Under the pieces are notes generated by a model. The model made no database searches. It was not told the origin of the DNA and saw only the letters and a list, made by a program, of their open reading frames with translations. A DNA stretch of 64,000 nt from Pseudomonas sp. H1h (GTDB lineage Bacteria; Pseudomonadota; Gammaproteobacteria; Pseudomonadales; Pseudomonadaceae): assembly GCF_000633255.1 (NCBI RefSeq), contig NZ_AYMJ01000013.1:124001-188000 (forward strand), in the 5' to 3' direction. Shown here in pieces: positions 35,620 through 45,003 of this stretch. Numbering within the stretch: position 1 is the first letter of the stretch; each line of letters begins with the position of its first letter. A program made the translations under genes and the position numbers.

Positions 35620-38217
35620 ATGAAAGCTCATCCACGCCTGGGGGCCAGCCCGCAGGCTCGCCCTCGCTTTGCCCTGAATCCGCTGACCGCGCTGGTGCTG
35701 CAGACGCTGGCGGGGTTCTCGGGCGCGTTCGCCACCCCGGCCGCGCTGGCCGAAGACGTGCAGTTCAACGACGCGTTCCTGCCGGAAGACTCGCGTACGC
35801 TCGATCTGAGCGCCTACCAGCAAGGCAACCCGGTGTTGCCCGGTGAGTACCGCGCCGACGTCGCCGTCAACGGCAAACTGGTGACCCGTCAGGACATTCG
35901 TATCAATGCCGAGGCCGATGGCAGTCACCCGACCGTGTGTTTCAGCCGGGGCGTGCTCGAGCTGATCGGCGTGGACTTGCGCCGGTTGTCTGCCCAAGCC
36001 ACGGCCAGTGTCGAGAGCGGCGCTGCGTGCCTGGACATCGCACAGTTGATCGAGGGCGCGAGCGCGGTGTTTTCGCCGTCCACCCAGCAGTTGGATGTCA
36101 GCATTCCGCAAGTTGCCCTGCGCCGTGATGCCCGTGGTTATGTCAGCCCTGATCTGTGGGATCGCGGTGTGACCGCCGGCACCCTGAGCTACAACTTCAA
36201 CGCCAACCATAACAAGACCGACACCGGTAACTATGACTCGGCGTACCTGGGCTTGAACGCCGGGCTGAACGTCGGTGACTGGCGTTTGCGCCACAACGGC
36301 TCGCTCAGTTGGGACAAGTTCAACGGTCAGGACTACCAGACCCTCAACACCTATGCCCAACGCGACATCACCTCGCTCAAGAGCCAATTGACCGTGGGCG
36401 AGGCCAATACCAGCGGCGAGATCTTCGACACCCTGGCCTATCGCGGTGTGCAACTGGGCACCGACGACCGCATGCTGCCCGAATCCCAGCGCGGTTACGC
36501 CCCGGTGATCCGTGGTATCGCTCGCACCAGTGCGCGGGTGGCGGTGCGTCAGGCCGGCAATCTGTTGTATGAAACCACGGTGGCGCCGGGCGCCTTCGTG
36601 ATCGATGACCTGTACTCCACCGGTTATGGCGGTGACCTCGATGTCACCGTCTACGAAGCCGATGGCAGCGAGCAGACGTTTATCGTGCCGTTCGCCTCGA
36701 CCGCGCAATTGCTGCGTCCGGGCACCTCGCGTTTCAGCGTCACCGCCGGTGAAACCCGCAACAACTACATCGACAGCCAGGCGAAGCTGATTCAGGGTAC
36801 GTATCAGCTTGGCCTGAGCAATATCTTTACCGGTTACGGTGGTTCGCAACTCAGTGATGATTACCGATCGGCCCTCGGCGGTCTGGCGTTCAGTACGCCG
36901 GTCGGAGCGATGGCGGTAGACGTCACGCACGCCCAGACCGACCTCAAAAGCGGCACCGCCAGCGGCCAGAGTGCGCGCCTGAGCTACAGCAAAAACATCC
37001 TTGAAACCGGCAGTAACTTTGCCGTGGCAGCCACCCGGTTCTCCACGCAAAACTACCTGGATTTCAGCAACGCCGTGCAGTTGCTCGACGCCGAGCGCAA
37101 TGGGCTGGACACCAGCCTGTTCGGGCGTCCGCGCAGTCGACTGTCACTGACCGCCAACCAGAGTCTGGGCGACTGGGGGCAAGTGGCGTTCAGTGGTTAT
37201 TCGCAGAATTACTGGAACCTGCCGGGCCGCGATCTGCAGTACCAGTTCAGCTACAACAAGCAGGTCGGCGCGGTCAGTTATGGCGTCAGCGCCAACCGGG
37301 CACGGGTCGGTCTGGGCGAGATGGACACCAGCCTGCTGTTCACCGTGAGCATGCCGCTGGAGTTCGGTTCCTCCGTGAACCGCCCGCAGCTGTCGGCGCG
37401 GGTCATGCGTGACACCGATGGCCAGTACAGCCAGCAGGCGACCCTGAGCGGCACCGCCGGTGAAGACCGCCAGTACAACTATGGCGTGACTGCCGGCCAC
37501 GATGGTGCGAGCCGCACCAACAGCTCGTCGGTCAACGGTCAGTACATCGGCCCGAAAGCCATCGTCGGTGCGACTGTCAGTCAGGGCGCGGGTTACGACA
37601 GCCTGTCGCTCAATGCCAGCGGCAGCGTGGTCGCGCACCCCAACGGCGTGACCCTGACCCCGTATCGCGGCGAAACCATGGCGGTGATCACTGCCGAAGG
37701 TGCCGAGGGCGCCAAGGTCGTTGGCTTCCCGGGGCTGAAACTCGATCGCCATGGCAACGCCGTGGTGCCGTACCTGCGTCCGTATGAACTGAACGAAGTG
37801 GCAATCGATCCGCTGGGCACCTCGCTGGACGTTGAGCTCAGCGAAACCAGTCAGCAAGTCGCGCCACGTGCCGGTGCCGTGGTCGCGCTCAAATACGGCA
37901 CCCAGAACGGCCAGGCCCTGCTGCTCAACGTGACGCTGGACGATGGCAGTGCGTTGCCGTTCGGCGCCGGCGTGGTCGATGACCGTGGCGTTTCGGTGGG
38001 GGTGGTCGGGCAGGGCGGGCAGCTGTATGCCCGGGTCAAGGAAGGTGCACGCCGCTTGTTGATCAGCTGGGGCACCAAGGCCGATCAGCAATGTGCGTTG
38101 CCGTTGCCGCCGGGCAAGAGCGAAGGCAAGCAGCTGCAACAAGTGAGCGCGGTGTGCTCGGTGAACCATTCAGATAATCGCGTTGCTTCTGTGAACAGCG
38201 CACAGGGGTACAAGTGA
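35620..38217 (+). CDS. Fimbrial outer-membrane usher (FimD/PapC family)
   Basis: The usher is the outer-membrane pore that assembles and exports the fimbria (865 aa). It has a long signal region ending ALAEDVQFNDAFL, then the N-terminal chaperone-binding domain (QFNDAFLPEDS to PTVCF). The 24-strand barrel contains the family signature RGIARTSARVAVRQAGN and a plug region. The C-terminal domains follow (PFGAGVVDDRGVSVGVVGQGGQLYARV). It overlaps the tip adhesin gene by 4 bp (ATGA), showing translational coupling. Confidence 0.94.
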   Translation: MKAHPRLGASPQARPRFALNPLTALVLQTLAGFSGAFATPAALAEDVQFNDAFLPEDSRTLDLSAYQQGNPVLPGEYRADVAVNGKLVTRQDIRINAEADGSHPTVCFSRGVLELIGVDLRRLSAQATASVESGAACLDIAQLIEGASAVFSPSTQQLDVSIPQVALRRDARGYVSPDLWDRGVTAGTLSYNFNANHNKTDTGNYDSAYLGLNAGLNVGDWRLRHNGSLSWDKFNGQDYQTLNTYAQRDITSLKSQLTVGEANTSGEIFDTLAYRGVQLGTDDRMLPESQRGYAPVIRGIARTSARVAVRQAGNLLYETTVAPGAFVIDDLYSTGYGGDLDVTVYEADGSEQTFIVPFASTAQLLRPGTSRFSVTAGETRNNYIDSQAKLIQGTYQLGLSNIFTGYGGSQLSDDYRSALGGLAFSTPVGAMAVDVTHAQTDLKSGTASGQSARLSYSKNILETGSNFAVAATRFSTQNYLDFSNAVQLLDAERNGLDTSLFGRPRSRLSLTANQSLGDWGQVAFSGYSQNYWNLPGRDLQYQFSYNKQVGAVSYGVSANRARVGLGEMDTSLLFTVSMPLEFGSSVNRPQLSARVMRDTDGQYSQQATLSGTAGEDRQYNYGVTAGHDGASRTNSSSVNGQYIGPKAIVGATVSQGAGYDSLSLNASGSVVAHPNGVTLTPYRGETMAVITAEGAEGAKVVGFPGLKLDRHGNAVVPYLRPYELNEVAIDPLGTSLDVELSETSQQVAPRAGAVVALKYGTQNGQALLLNVTLDDGSALPFGAGVVDDRGVSVGVVGQGGQLYARVKEGARRLLISWGTKADQQCALPLPPGKSEGKQLQQVSAVCSVNHSDNRVASVNSAQGYK

Positions 38218-39317
38218 TGAAGATGATGCGTTTGCTCAAATCGGGTGCTGCGGTGGCGGGTTTGTCGTTGGCAGCGGGTGCTGCCATGGCTGACTGCGGC
38301 TTCATTGATGGCACATCGAGCATGGTCAGAACCCAGCCGTTGCTGGGCGGCAATTTGACCGTCGGCCGCGACGTGCCGCTGGGCGCGGAGATTTATCGGC
38401 AGACGTTTCAGGCGGCCACGTTTGTGCGGTTGTCGTGCTCTGCCGGGTTGTACAACATCGAGACTCGTCGAGGTCTGCCGGTCAGGCCGCTGGCCTTGTC
38501 TTCCTGGGCTGGCACGCCGTGGGCGGGAAATGTCTATCAGAGCGGCGTGCCCGGCATTGGCGTTGCGATCTGGTATGCCGGTAATGCATTGCCATTTTCC
38601 GGGAATGGGACCAACTGCGGCAGCGGCACCAATGTGTGTGTCTGGACGTTACAGAACACCCTGACTTTCGACATGTCCTTCATCAAAATTGGTGACGTGT
38701 CTCCTGGCACTATTCAGGGCGCCCAGCTACCAACGGTTGACCAGCGCTGGGTGACCAGCAACAACCTTGAAGTCAGCCGTGTGAACTTCTCCGGCAGCAT
38801 CAACATCGTCTCGCGTACCTGCCAGACCCCGGACGTTTCAGTGCCGATGGGCACGCACATGCTCAACGAGTTTTCCGGCAAGAACTCGTTTACGGCGTGG
38901 AAGGATTTCGCCATCGCGTTGAACAACTGCCCGGCGTTCAATGGTTACTACCAGAATACCGGCCCGCGTTGGTTGAGCGACGGCAGCAGCAACAACCTCG
39001 ACTCGCGCAGGAACAACGTCCTGCAGGTGCGCCTGGATCCGACCCGCGCGGCCATCACCCCCAACCTCGGGATCATGAGCCTCAACCCCAGTGCACCCGG
39101 CGAAGACCCGGCGGCCACCGGCGTCGGCCTGCAAGTCGCTGACAGCAACGGCACGCCGCTGCCGCTGGCGACGCTGCGCGCCAGCGGCATCACTCCGCGT
39201 GCCGTCGAGGGCGCCAGTTACACCATCCCGTTGAAGGCCCGCTACATCCAGACCGGGGACAGCATCACCGCAGGTCCCGCGAATGCCACGGCGACCTTCA
39301 CCATCAATTACTACTGA
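38214..39317 (+). CDS. Fimbrial tip adhesin (two-domain)
   Basis: This is the putative tip adhesin of the fimbria (367 aa). A signal peptide ends AMADCGF. The N-terminal lectin-like half (about 25-190) has several Cys, and the C-terminal pilin domain (about 205-367) has the paired Cys of RTCQTPDV and NNCPAF and ends in the beta-zipper FTINYY. It is about twice the pilin length, as expected for a receptor-binding plus pilin domain. The binding target cannot be read from the sequence. It is the last gene of the usher operon. Confidence 0.87.
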   Translation: MMKMMRLLKSGAAVAGLSLAAGAAMADCGFIDGTSSMVRTQPLLGGNLTVGRDVPLGAEIYRQTFQAATFVRLSCSAGLYNIETRRGLPVRPLALSSWAGTPWAGNVYQSGVPGIGVAIWYAGNALPFSGNGTNCGSGTNVCVWTLQNTLTFDMSFIKIGDVSPGTIQGAQLPTVDQRWVTSNNLEVSRVNFSGSINIVSRTCQTPDVSVPMGTHMLNEFSGKNSFTAWKDFAIALNNCPAFNGYYQNTGPRWLSDGSSNNLDSRRNNVLQVRLDPTRAAITPNLGIMSLNPSAPGEDPAATGVGLQVADSNGTPLPLATLRASGITPRAVEGASYTIPLKARYIQTGDSITAGPANATATFTINYY

Positions 39318-39400
39318 TTGGCCGACTTGATTGAGCGCAACTCGTCCGGGTCCACAGATCAATAACGACCGGCCCCGGACTCCACTGTTAGGAGTGTTAG

Positions 39401-39814
39401 ATGACTATTGAACGTGTGTTTTCCCACGCGCGCGTATCGGCCTGCCTGCTGATCGTGGCCGGGGCCTTGAGTGCCTGTGCCAGCGCACCGGTGCCCGAGC
39501 AGCAGATCACCCTGTCGAGGGATGCCGTCAGTCGCGCGGTGTCCGCCGAAGCGACGCAATACGCGCCACTGGAGATGAAAGCCGCGCAGGACAAGATGTT
39601 TCTGATGGAGCGGGCCATGGGCGAACGTGATTACGTTCAAGTGCGAACCCTGGCCGAACAGATCGAAGCCGATGCCAACCTCGCCGAGCGCAAGGCGCGC
39701 GCGGTCAAGTGGCAGAAACAACTGGTCGATGCGCGCAGCGGCATTCAGGTGCTCAAGCAGGAAATGCTGCAAGACCCGGCCACCGGTTTCAACCCGCCAG
39801 CCAGCGCTCAATAA
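39401..39814 (+). CDS. DUF4398-type lipoprotein
   Basis: This small lipoprotein of 137 aa has lipobox LSAC near residue 26, then an alpha-helical domain (SRAVSAEATQYAPLEMKAAQDK, and ADANLAERKARAVKWQKQL) typical of DUF4398. It is followed after 10 bp by the OmpA-family gene. The pair is common in Pseudomonas and other proteobacteria, but its function is unknown. GTTAGGAGTG precedes the ATG. It lies 83 bp after the tip adhesin with no terminator seen, so it may be read from the fimbrial promoter. Confidence 0.85.
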   Translation: MTIERVFSHARVSACLLIVAGALSACASAPVPEQQITLSRDAVSRAVSAEATQYAPLEMKAAQDKMFLMERAMGERDYVQVRTLAEQIEADANLAERKARAVKWQKQLVDARSGIQVLKQEMLQDPATGFNPPASAQ

Positions 39815-39824
39815 GGAACGTTTC

Positions 39825-40598
39825 ATGTCGACTTTCAAATTACTGCCCGTCGTTTCGTTGTGCGCGCTGGTGCTCGCCGGCTGCGCCACACCGCCGGAGA
39901 ACCCGCAATTGCTGCAAGCCCGTGCGCAGTTCGCCGCACTGCAACACAAACCTGAATCGAACACACTGGCAGCCCTCGAAACCCGCGAGGCGTTCATTGC
40001 CCTGAACAAGGCCGACCAGGCTTCACTCAAGGATCGCAAGGCTCCGGACGTCGAGCAGTTGACCTACCTCGCCAGCCAGAAAATCGCTGTCGCCGAGCAG
40101 ACCATCGCCATGCGCCAGGCAGAAGGCGGGCTAAAAAAGATTGATGCCGAACGCACGCAGGTGCAACTGGACGTGCGCACCCAGCAGCTCAAGGCCTTGC
40201 AGGCAATGAAGGCGCAGAAGACCGAGCGTGGCGAAGTGGTGACTTTCGGTGACGTGCTGTTCGACACCGGCAAGGCCGATTTGAAGTACGGCAGCCAACG
40301 CAACTTCGAGCAGTTGGCGCAGTACCTGACGGCCAACCCGGAGCGCAAAGTGCGGATTGAAGGCTTTACCGATGACGTGGGCAGCGATGACTTCAATCAG
40401 CGTCTGTCGGAGCGGCGTGCCGATGCGGTGGCATTTGCGCTGAAGCGCATGGGCATCAGCGCTGATCGCCTGATCACCAAGGGTTACGGCAAGCAGTTTC
40501 CGATTGCCGACAACGGCAGTGCGCACTCGCGTCAGCTCAATCGTCGGGTGGAGGTGATTATTTCCTACGGTGCGGCGCCCGTCGGCACTCGCGGTTGA
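39825..40598 (+). CDS. OmpA-family lipoprotein with DUF4398-like N-terminal part
   Basis: This outer-membrane lipoprotein of 257 aa has lipobox LAGC near residue 20. The helical N-terminal part resembles DUF4398. A heptad-rich region follows (about 85-130), then a C-terminal OmpA peptidoglycan-binding domain with VLFDTGKADL, IEGFTDDVGSDDFNQRLSERRADAV and RRVEVII. It is likely to tether the outer membrane to peptidoglycan. SD AAGGAA lies 6 bp before the ATG. Confidence 0.9.
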   Translation: MSTFKLLPVVSLCALVLAGCATPPENPQLLQARAQFAALQHKPESNTLAALETREAFIALNKADQASLKDRKAPDVEQLTYLASQKIAVAEQTIAMRQAEGGLKKIDAERTQVQLDVRTQQLKALQAMKAQKTERGEVVTFGDVLFDTGKADLKYGSQRNFEQLAQYLTANPERKVRIEGFTDDVGSDDFNQRLSERRADAVAFALKRMGISADRLITKGYGKQFPIADNGSAHSRQLNRRVEVIISYGAAPVGTRG

Positions 40599-40605
40599 TC
40601 CATGG

Positions 40606-40638
40606 CAAGCGAGCCTGCAATGGGCTCGCTTGTTTGAT
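40606..40638 (+). terminator. Probable intrinsic terminator after the OmpA-family gene
   Basis: A 10-bp stem CAAGCGAGCC/GGCTCGCTTG (40606-40615 and 40623-40632) closes a 7-nt loop and is followed by TTTGATT. The T tract is short, so termination may be partial. Confidence 0.65.
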
Positions 40639-40675
40639 TGTGCTGACACTGGCGGTCAACACCGATCAGTTCTCT

Positions 40676-40710
40676 TGGGAAATTTCCTACAAGCATAGGG
40701 AATTTTCCTA
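40676..40710 (+). promoter_or_regulatory. Inverted-heptad box pair before the autotransporter
   Basis: TGGGAAATTTCCTA (40676-40689) and AGGGAATTTTCCTA (40697-40710) are the clearest pair in the window, 21 bp apart. They end about 120 bp before the autotransporter start. Confidence 0.7.
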
Positions 40711-40833
40711 CTCAGAATTTTCGCTCAGCTCTCTAAATTGGCAGCCTCTTCGGGTTTGAACCGTGCCATGGCGTGTTTCGAACTCAGTCCGAAAAGCGCC
40801 GATGTCGAGATCGGCCCCCCTGAGGTCAAGCGC

Positions 40834-43080
40834 ATGAAAGCCTTTGTTCCTGCATTTCGTCGAACGCCTGTCGCGGTAGCGGTAGCCTTGCTTGTACCGC
40901 TGCACGCCAGCGCCTATACCGCTTCGGTCAACAGCGGAGCAGTGGTCTATGACGAAAATGTCACCGCCGGACTGCAATCGATCGGCACCTCTGGCACGGC
41001 GTATCGTACGACCGTGAGTGGCAGTGGCTCGCAAAATGTGTTCATGAATGGCGTCACGCACGACACCTTGGTCGACGGTGCGACGCAGAGTGTCTCCAGT
41101 GGTGTCAGCCATGGCACGGTGGTCAACAACGGCGGTACACAACTGGTCGGTGCCAGCGGCACTGCCAATGACACCGTTCTCAACGACAGCCAGCAGACGG
41201 TGACCCGTTCTACGGCCAATCGCACGCTGATCAACGCCGGTAGCGTGCAGACCCTGGATGTCATGTCCATCGCCAATGACACACAGATTGGCAATAACGG
41301 CGTGCAGAACCTGATCAACATGGCCGTTGCCAACGGTAGCGTGATCGAAGCCGGCGGCGAACAGACGCTGCGCAGAGGTGTTTTGGGTGGGGCGGTGGCC
41401 AATGACACTCAGGTTCAGGGAGGTACCCAAAGCGTTTACGACACTGGCACGGCCAACCGCAGCACGGTGAGTAACGGCGGCCAGATCAATCTGTACAGCG
41501 GCGCGCAGGCCAACGGTGTAGTGGCAGGTGCCGGTGGTACGGTCAATATCATGGACAACGGCGTGAAAACCGTGGACTCGCTGACCCTCGACGGCGGTCG
41601 CCTGGCCTTCGTGCCGAGCACCGACGGCAGCTTCAAGACCTTCACCGTCAACGCCTTGTCCGGCAGCGGCAGCATTCTGATGAACACCGATATCGCCAGT
41701 CAGCATGATGACTTGCTGGTAGTGCAGGGCGCTGGCCTGGCCAGTGGCGACCACACGCTGATCGTCGGCGATTCAGGCCGCGAACCGACCTCGGCGGACG
41801 GGCGTCTAGTGCTGGTGGACACCCATGGCGGCAGCGCGAAGTTCGGCCTCTATGGCGGGCATGTCGATGCCGGCGCGTTCCGCTACACCTTGCAGCAGCA
41901 AGGCAATGACTGGGTGTTGGCCAGTTCCGGGAACACGCCAGTAGATCCGGGTACGCCCGTAGATCCGGGTACACCGGTTGATCCGGTAACGCCTGTCGAT
42001 CCCGGCAAACCGGTGGATCCGGTAACGCCTGTCGATCCGGGTAAACCGGTGGATCCGGTGGCGCCTGTCGACCCGGGTAAACCGGTGGGTCCGGTGACGC
42101 CCGTCGATCCGATAACGCCGGTTGATCCGGTCACTCCGCCGCGTCCGGTGGACCCGGGTCCGGAGCATCTGTCCAAGGGCAGCAACGCCGCGATTGCCGC
42201 ACACACCGCAAGTGCCGGTCTGTGGAGTGCGCAAATGAACGCACTGGTCAAACGCCTGGGCGAGTTGCGCATGGGCCAGGATGACGGCGGTATCTGGACT
42301 CGGGCCATCGGCAAGCGCTTCGATGTCAGCGAGCACTCCAGCCGTGCCTACCGCCAAGACATCAGCGGTCTGGAAGTGGGCGCCGACAAGGCGTTCGCCC
42401 TCGACAGCGGCAAAATCTATATCGGTGGCATGCTCGGCACGGCCCGCTCGGACCTGGACTTCGGAGAAGGTGCGTCCGGCGAGATCGACAGCCGTATGTT
42501 CGGTGTCTATGCCACCTACCTGAACGACAACGGTGTCTATGTCGACAGCGTGTTGAAGTACAGCCGCTTCGACAACGACATCAAGACCCCGAGCAATCTG
42601 GGCGAGTCGGTCAAGGCGTCCTACAACACCAACGGCATCGGTGCGGACATCGAGGTGGGTAAACGCATTGCGCTGAAGGACGGTTGGTTCGTCGAGCCGC
42701 AAGTCGAAATCACCGCCACCCGCGTACAAGGTGCGAGCTACACCGCCAGCAACGGGCTGCGGGTCAAGTCCGATGACCTCGATTCGCTGCAGAGCCGCGT
42801 AGGCTCGTTGTTTGGGCGCAGTCTGGAACTGAGCAACGGCATGAAAGCCCAGCCGTACGTCAAGGCGTCCTACGTCACCGAGCATGCAGGCGCCAGCAAG
42901 GTGCGGGTGAATGGCAATTCGCTCGATGCCGAACTGCCGGGCAATCGTGTCGAACTGGGTTTCGGCGGTGTATTGCAGGTCAGCGAGAAGAGCAAGATTT
43001 CGCTGGATGCCGAATACGCCAAAGGCAATGACATCGAGCAACCCTTCGGTGTGACCGTGGGCTATCGCTACCTCTGGTAA
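40834..43080 (+). CDS. AIDA/pertactin-type autotransporter adhesin
   Basis: This is a type Va secreted surface protein of 748 aa. After a signal peptide ([13 protein letters not shown]) the passenger (about 27-360) consists of degenerate repeats of about 20 residues of the AIDA kind ([54 protein letters not shown]). A proline-rich linker made of eleven VDPxxP-type units (about 370-435) follows. Then comes a C-terminal pertactin-family barrel of about 280 residues starting near [12 protein letters not shown] and ending GYRYLW. The ATG at 40834 has GAGG upstream. It lies behind the best inverted-heptad pair. Pertactin is a BvgA target in Bordetella, which fits. Confidence 0.92.
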   Translation: MKAFVPAFRRTPVAVAVALLVPLHASAYTASVNSGAVVYDENVTAGLQSIGTSGTAYRTTVSGSGSQNVFMNGVTHDTLVDGATQSVSSGVSHGTVVNNGGTQLVGASGTANDTVLNDSQQTVTRSTANRTLINAGSVQTLDVMSIANDTQIGNNGVQNLINMAVANGSVIEAGGEQTLRRGVLGGAVANDTQVQGGTQSVYDTGTANRSTVSNGGQINLYSGAQANGVVAGAGGTVNIMDNGVKTVDSLTLDGGRLAFVPSTDGSFKTFTVNALSGSGSILMNTDIASQHDDLLVVQGAGLASGDHTLIVGDSGREPTSADGRLVLVDTHGGSAKFGLYGGHVDAGAFRYTLQQQGNDWVLASSGNTPVDPGTPVDPGTPVDPVTPVDPGKPVDPVTPVDPGKPVDPVAPVDPGKPVGPVTPVDPITPVDPVTPPRPVDPGPEHLSKGSNAAIAAHTASAGLWSAQMNALVKRLGELRMGQDDGGIWTRAIGKRFDVSEHSSRAYRQDISGLEVGADKAFALDSGKIYIGGMLGTARSDLDFGEGASGEIDSRMFGVYATYLNDNGVYVDSVLKYSRFDNDIKTPSNLGESVKASYNTNGIGADIEVGKRIALKDGWFVEPQVEITATRVQGASYTASNGLRVKSDDLDSLQSRVGSLFGRSLELSNGMKAQPYVKASYVTEHAGASKVRVNGNSLDAELPGNRVELGFGGVLQVSEKSKISLDAEYAKGNDIEQPFGVTVGYRYLW
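41941..42138 (+). repeat. 18-bp in-frame tandem repeat coding the autotransporter linker
   Basis: Eleven 18-bp units encode [18 protein letters not shown] and close variants; every other unit carries GKP in the middle. The array could change length by slippage without breaking the frame. Confidence 0.9.
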
Positions 43081-43085
43081 GAATA

Positions 43086-43116
43086 ATCGCCGCATGGGTC
43101 AGACCTGTGCGGCGAT
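43086..43116 (+). terminator. Hairpin after the autotransporter gene
   Basis: A 9-bp stem ATCGCCGCA/TGCGGCGAT (43086-43094, 43108-43116) begins 5 bp after the stop. Only CTTGTC follows, so it is a weak terminator at best. Confidence 0.45.
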
Positions 43117-43149
43117 CTTGTCGGCTTTCCAGAGGTTTCTGCCTGTCTT

Positions 43150-43163
43150 TAGGACTTGTCCTA
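43150..43163 (+). promoter_or_regulatory. Inverted-heptad box before the first pseudo-receiver gene
   Basis: TAGGACTTGTCCTA is a nearly perfect inverted repeat 60 bp before the gene. TGTCCTACAAG recurs at the start codon itself (43225-43235), partly as coding sequence. Confidence 0.58.
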
Positions 43164-43223
43164 CATAGATCACCAGGGGACTTGGTTAGCGTGATCAGCA
43201 CATTTCCCACGCTGTTGAATTCT

Positions 43224-43613
43224 ATGTCCTACAAGTGCAGGCGAATTGTAATCGTCGAAGAGCAGCCCGTTCTGCAGTCCCGGATTGTTCGAGTCTTTCA
43301 CGGGCTGGGCTATCGCGATCTCACGCCAATCCGTTCGTTTCGTGAACTGCTGGCGTTGACGCACTACGCCCATGACCCGTTCGAGCAATACGATCTGTTG
43401 ATCATCAATGGCGAACTGATTGCCGCCGCAGGGATTGATCCGGTGCGGTTCTTTCAGGGCAACCCGCAGATCCGCCATGGCGTGATCCACGATGCCCGGC
43501 GTGGTCAGCCCCGGGCCGAGGCGATATTCGTAACCGGTCGAAGACAGCTGTTGATGCTGCGTACGCCGGATCGCCAGAGCCTTGGCGCCGTGCTGGAGCA
43601 CCTCAATGTCTAG
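43224..43613 (+). CDS. Stand-alone pseudo-receiver protein A (Asp to Asn)
   Basis: This is a 129-aa protein with a CheY-like beginning (RRIVIVEEQPVLQSRIVRVF). An acidic pair Glu12-Glu13 is kept. At the position of the phosphoacceptor it reads LLIINGEL, with Asn62 instead of Asp, and the C-terminal Thr/Lys signatures are not recognisable. It should not be phosphorylated in the usual way. It resembles the protein at 45004 (shared Tyr30, PF(E/D), IN(G/A)EL). It may be a decoy or docking partner for the phosphorelay; this is inferred only from location. It is followed by a REC-EAL gene. Confidence 0.78.
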   Translation: MSYKCRRIVIVEEQPVLQSRIVRVFHGLGYRDLTPIRSFRELLALTHYAHDPFEQYDLLIINGELIAAAGIDPVRFFQGNPQIRHGVIHDARRGQPRAEAIFVTGRRQLLMLRTPDRQSLGAVLEHLNV

Positions 43614-43707
43614 GACGTTTCCCACGCAGCTTCAGACCTTTCCTCACGAGTTGAACGCTCAGGTAGCGGACACTCACAGGCCTTTCACCCACAACGAGCC
43701 CACCACC

Positions 43708-44916
43708 ATGTGCAACCCGCCGCTTCGTATCCTGGTGCTTGAAGACCACCCGTTCCAGCGTTCGGTGGCGGTGAGCATGCTGCAGAGCCTGGGATGCCAT
43801 CAGGTGTTTGAAGCCAGTGATGGGGCGCAGGCGCTGGCGCTGCTGGATGTGGTTGGCACGGTCGATATCGCCCTGTGCGATTTGCAGATGGAGGGCATGG
43901 ACGGCCTGGAATTCCTGCAACGGATCGGGGCATCGGGGCAAGTGAAGGCGGTGATCATCTGCAGTTCGTTGTCGGCGGATCTGCGTCGCGCGGTGCATCA
44001 GATGGTGACGCTGCTCGGCCTGAAGCTGTTGGGCGATGTCGGCAAACCGATGCAAGCGCAGGTGTTGGCCGGGCTGTTGGACACGTTCATCGACCGGCCG
44101 CCCGTCGCCGATAGCCCGGCGGGGGCTGTGACGTTGGCCAGTGAGGCTTCGGTACGCCAGGCGTTGGCCGAGCAGCAACTGCATGCCTGGTATCAACCCA
44201 AATTCAATCTGCACACCGGTGAAGTCTGCGGTGTCGAGGTGTTGTGCCGCTGGCTGCACCCGACCCGGGGAATTATTGCCCCGGCGCAGTTCATGCCGGT
44301 GCTGGAGCGCTGCGGCTTGCTCGACGACTTGCTGTTTTCCCAGCTGGAGCAGGCGCTGAAGCTGCATCAGAGCGCCCGGGCCAAAGGCTTTGCACTGAAC
44401 ATGGCGTTCAATCTGCAAACCGTGCAATTGGCCCATCCGGAACTGGCCAACACCCTTAAAACCACGCTGGCGCGGCATGCTGTGACGGGTTCGAGCCTGA
44501 CTTTCGAACTGACCGAAAGTGGCTTGCTGGAAGCACCGGCCACCAGTCTGGAGAGCCTGGTGCGGCTGCGGATGATGGGCTGTCGCTTGTCCATCGATGA
44601 CTTCGGCGCCGGGTTTTCTTCATTGCAACGTCTGTGTCAGTTGCCGTTCAACGAAATCAAGCTCGACGCCGAGTTCATCCGCAGCCTTGAGCATGAGCCA
44701 CGTTGCCGGGCGGCAATCAGCAGCACCCTGGCGCTGGGTGAAACACTGGGCATGGCGGTGGTGATCGAAGGCATCGAAACCGATGCGCAGCGTCGTGAAT
44801 TGCTGGCGCTGGGGTGTACGCAAGGGCAGGGCTACTGGTACGCGCGGCCGATGGCGGGGGCCGATCTGTTGAATTGGCTGCAACGGCGCAACCATGGCAA
44901 AGGAACAGATGAATGA
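43708..44916 (+). CDS. RocR-like response regulator with intact receiver and EAL domain
   Basis: This is a predicted c-di-GMP phosphodiesterase of 402 aa. The receiver (1-125) has the Glu12-Asp13 pair, Asp58 (LCDLQMEGMDG) and Lys in VGKPM, all intact, unlike its paralogue at 28444. The EAL domain has EVL in place of EAL, AFNLQ, ELTES, IDDFGAGFSS, IKLD, VIEGIET and QGQGYWYARPM, so the catalytic residues appear present. The ATG at 43708 begins the receiver. No good SD is visible (only CGAG), so translation may be weak or coupled to the pseudo-receiver gene 94 bp upstream. Confidence 0.88.
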   Translation: MCNPPLRILVLEDHPFQRSVAVSMLQSLGCHQVFEASDGAQALALLDVVGTVDIALCDLQMEGMDGLEFLQRIGASGQVKAVIICSSLSADLRRAVHQMVTLLGLKLLGDVGKPMQAQVLAGLLDTFIDRPPVADSPAGAVTLASEASVRQALAEQQLHAWYQPKFNLHTGEVCGVEVLCRWLHPTRGIIAPAQFMPVLERCGLLDDLLFSQLEQALKLHQSARAKGFALNMAFNLQTVQLAHPELANTLKTTLARHAVTGSSLTFELTESGLLEAPATSLESLVRLRMMGCRLSIDDFGAGFSSLQRLCQLPFNEIKLDAEFIRSLEHEPRCRAAISSTLALGETLGMAVVIEGIETDAQRRELLALGCTQGQGYWYARPMAGADLLNWLQRRNHGKGTDE

Positions 44917-44925
44917 GCGGATTTT

Positions 44926-44939
44926 TAGGAAAGATCCTA
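44926..44939 (+). promoter_or_regulatory. Inverted-heptad box before the second pseudo-receiver gene
   Basis: TAGGAAAGATCCTA lies 65 bp before the gene start and just after the REC-EAL stop. Its left arm is an exact TTTCCTA heptad read on the minus strand. Confidence 0.6.
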
Positions 44940-45003
44940 CAGAGCAGTTCTGGCGCGATGCGTAGTCTTGGCGCACCCCCACCTGACCTTCGGGAGATCG
45001 AGC

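Noticed and set aside
38897..39142. Small arginine/glutamine-rich frame inside the tip adhesin gene
   Set aside because: It is an alternative frame within a well-supported secreted protein and has no ribosome site or recognisable domain.
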